From: Betaproteobacteria bacterium UBA3031
GTDB taxonomy: Bacteria > Pseudomonadota > Gammaproteobacteria > Burkholderiales > Eutrophovitaceae
Length of the DNA stretch: 6,198 nt
Direction of reading: 5' to 3'
Assembly (NCBI GenBank): GCA_002367635.1
Contig: DFDI01000092.1
Span: 35,299 to 41,496, forward strand
Shown here: piece by piece, positions 5,543 to 6,198 of the stretch
Layout: each line of letters starts with the position of its first letter
Numbering within the stretch: position 1 is the stretch's first letter
Made by a program: the position numbers and the translations under genes
The notes under the pieces: generated by a model
Seen by the model: the letters and a program-made list of their open reading frames with translations, nothing else
The model's database searches: none
Told to the model about the DNA's origin: nothing

Positions 5543-6169
5543 TTACTCACTAGTTGTTAAAACATCACTGGTGCCAATCATACTGTCCCGAGTGACAAGA
5601 CGCGCCAATTCGGCTTCAGACATCGACTCTGTGTTTGTGGGTCTTTGCGGAATGACCAAATACCGGGTTTCAGCAGTAGAATCCCAAATTCTAATTTTTC
5701 TATCTTTAGGTAGCTCAAGACCGAACTCTTGTAAGACCGAACGAGGTTCACTCACGACACGAGAACGATATGGCGCAGATTTATACCAAACGGGCGGCAG
5801 TCCCAGCACGTCCCATGGATAACAAGAACATAAGGTACAGACCACCACATTGTGAATCTCATTGCTATTTTCGACCGCAATCAAATGTTGGCCCACCTCC
5901 GCAAAATCTGCTTCACTGTTGATTGCCTTTGTCGCATCCTCCAACAAGGATTGCTTAAAGGTCGGACTCAACCAAGCCCGAGCGACGATTCGCGCGCCAA
6001 TATGAGGTCCCACTTTATTTTCAAAGTGCTCAATAATTTGATCGATGACTTTACGATCAACTAATCCCTTATCAACCAAAATAGACTCGAGCGCTTTGAC
6101 CCGTTTTTGAATATCAGTGAGTATTGATGCATCACTGTGTGCATGATCATGGTGATGAGAATCAGACAT
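5543..6169 (-). CDS. nthA: Nitrile hydratase subunit alpha, cobalt-type
   Basis: Catalytic subunit carrying the non-corrin metal centre; 208 residues, normal length. The metal claw is VVVCTLCSCYPWDVLGLPP with Cys111, Cys114 and Cys116 and Ser115. In this family CTLCSC with Tyr-Pro-Trp after it marks the Co3+ enzyme, while CSLCSC followed by Thr marks the Fe3+ enzyme. Cys114 and Cys116 should be oxidised to sulfinate and sulfenate. Downstream VWYKSAPYRSRVVSEPRSVLQEFG (127-150) is the conserved core after the claw. The N-terminus has HHHDHAH (5-11), a His-rich tail seen in many cobalt-type alphas and perhaps useful in metal capture. The start is supported by GGGAGAG about 5 nt before ATG. It is the first gene of the visible operon (alpha-beta-accessory); the promoter is not within the 29 nt left in the window. 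Confidence 0.97.
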   Translation of the reverse strand: MSDSHHHDHAHSDASILTDIQKRVKALESILVDKGLVDRKVIDQIIEHFENKVGPHIGARIVARAWLSPTFKQSLLEDATKAINSEADFAEVGQHLIAVENSNEIHNVVVCTLCSCYPWDVLGLPPVWYKSAPYRSRVVSEPRSVLQEFGLELPKDRKIRIWDSTAETRYLVIPQRPTNTESMSEAELARLVTRDSMIGTSDVLTTSE

Positions 6170-6172
6170 GGC

Positions 6173-6182
6173 AACTCTCCCT
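6173..6182 (-). promoter_or_regulatory. Strong ribosome binding site of nitrile hydratase alpha
   Basis: On the minus strand the sequence before the start reads GTAGGGAGAGTTGCC and then ATG. The purine run GGGAGAG is well matched to the anti-Shine-Dalgarno at ordinary spacing and fixes the start at 6169. It is clearly stronger than the sites of beta and the radical SAM gene. Confidence 0.7.
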
Positions 6183-6198
6183 ACTTCCTAAATAAAAA

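Overview
The window looks like a chromosomal stretch of a gammaproteobacterium, probably free-living or marine, with moderate GC. The main evidence is a DksA very close to the E. coli protein and a tRNA-Pro(UGG)/Arg(UCU)/His(GUG) operon of the kind known from pseudomonads and enterics. The encoded CCA ends and the Gram-negative outer-membrane barrel agree with this. The taxonomic call is an inference. Nothing in the window marks it as mobile DNA: I see no transposase, integrase, phage gene or CRISPR array.

Left block (about 1-2585, + strand): the C-terminal part of an outer-membrane beta-barrel protein, then a 14-bp perfect inverted repeat, then a TroA/ZnuA-type periplasmic metal-binding protein and an ABC-3 (ZnuB-type) permease only 11 nt apart. 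Together they suggest uptake of a divalent metal, most likely zinc, across both membranes. No ATPase (ZnuC) follows the permease, so it must lie upstream of the window or elsewhere.

Middle block (about 2690-3620): a three-gene tRNA operon on the minus strand and dksA on the plus strand are transcribed divergently from a compact intergenic region. Both have recognisable sigma70 promoters with 17-bp spacers. The tRNA promoter has a GC-rich discriminator, the usual mark of stringently controlled stable-RNA promoters. dksA ends in a strong hairpin that can also terminate the convergent minus-strand operon.

Right block (about 3622-6169, minus strand, read right to left): nitrile hydratase alpha, beta and the small accessory (activator/cobalt-delivery) protein, tightly packed, followed after a 25-30 nt gap by a radical SAM protein. 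The alpha metal-site motif CTLCSC followed by YPW indicates the cobalt-type, not the iron-type, enzyme. The enzyme hydrates nitriles to amides. No amidase is visible, but the operon's upstream side is cut by the window edge.

The observations most worth following are the radical SAM gene at the end of a nitrile hydratase operon, the metal transporter without its ATPase but with histidine-rich elements, and the DksA gene sharing its regulatory region with a likely DksA/ppGpp-controlled tRNA promoter. I found no convincing evidence of a wholly undescribed system.
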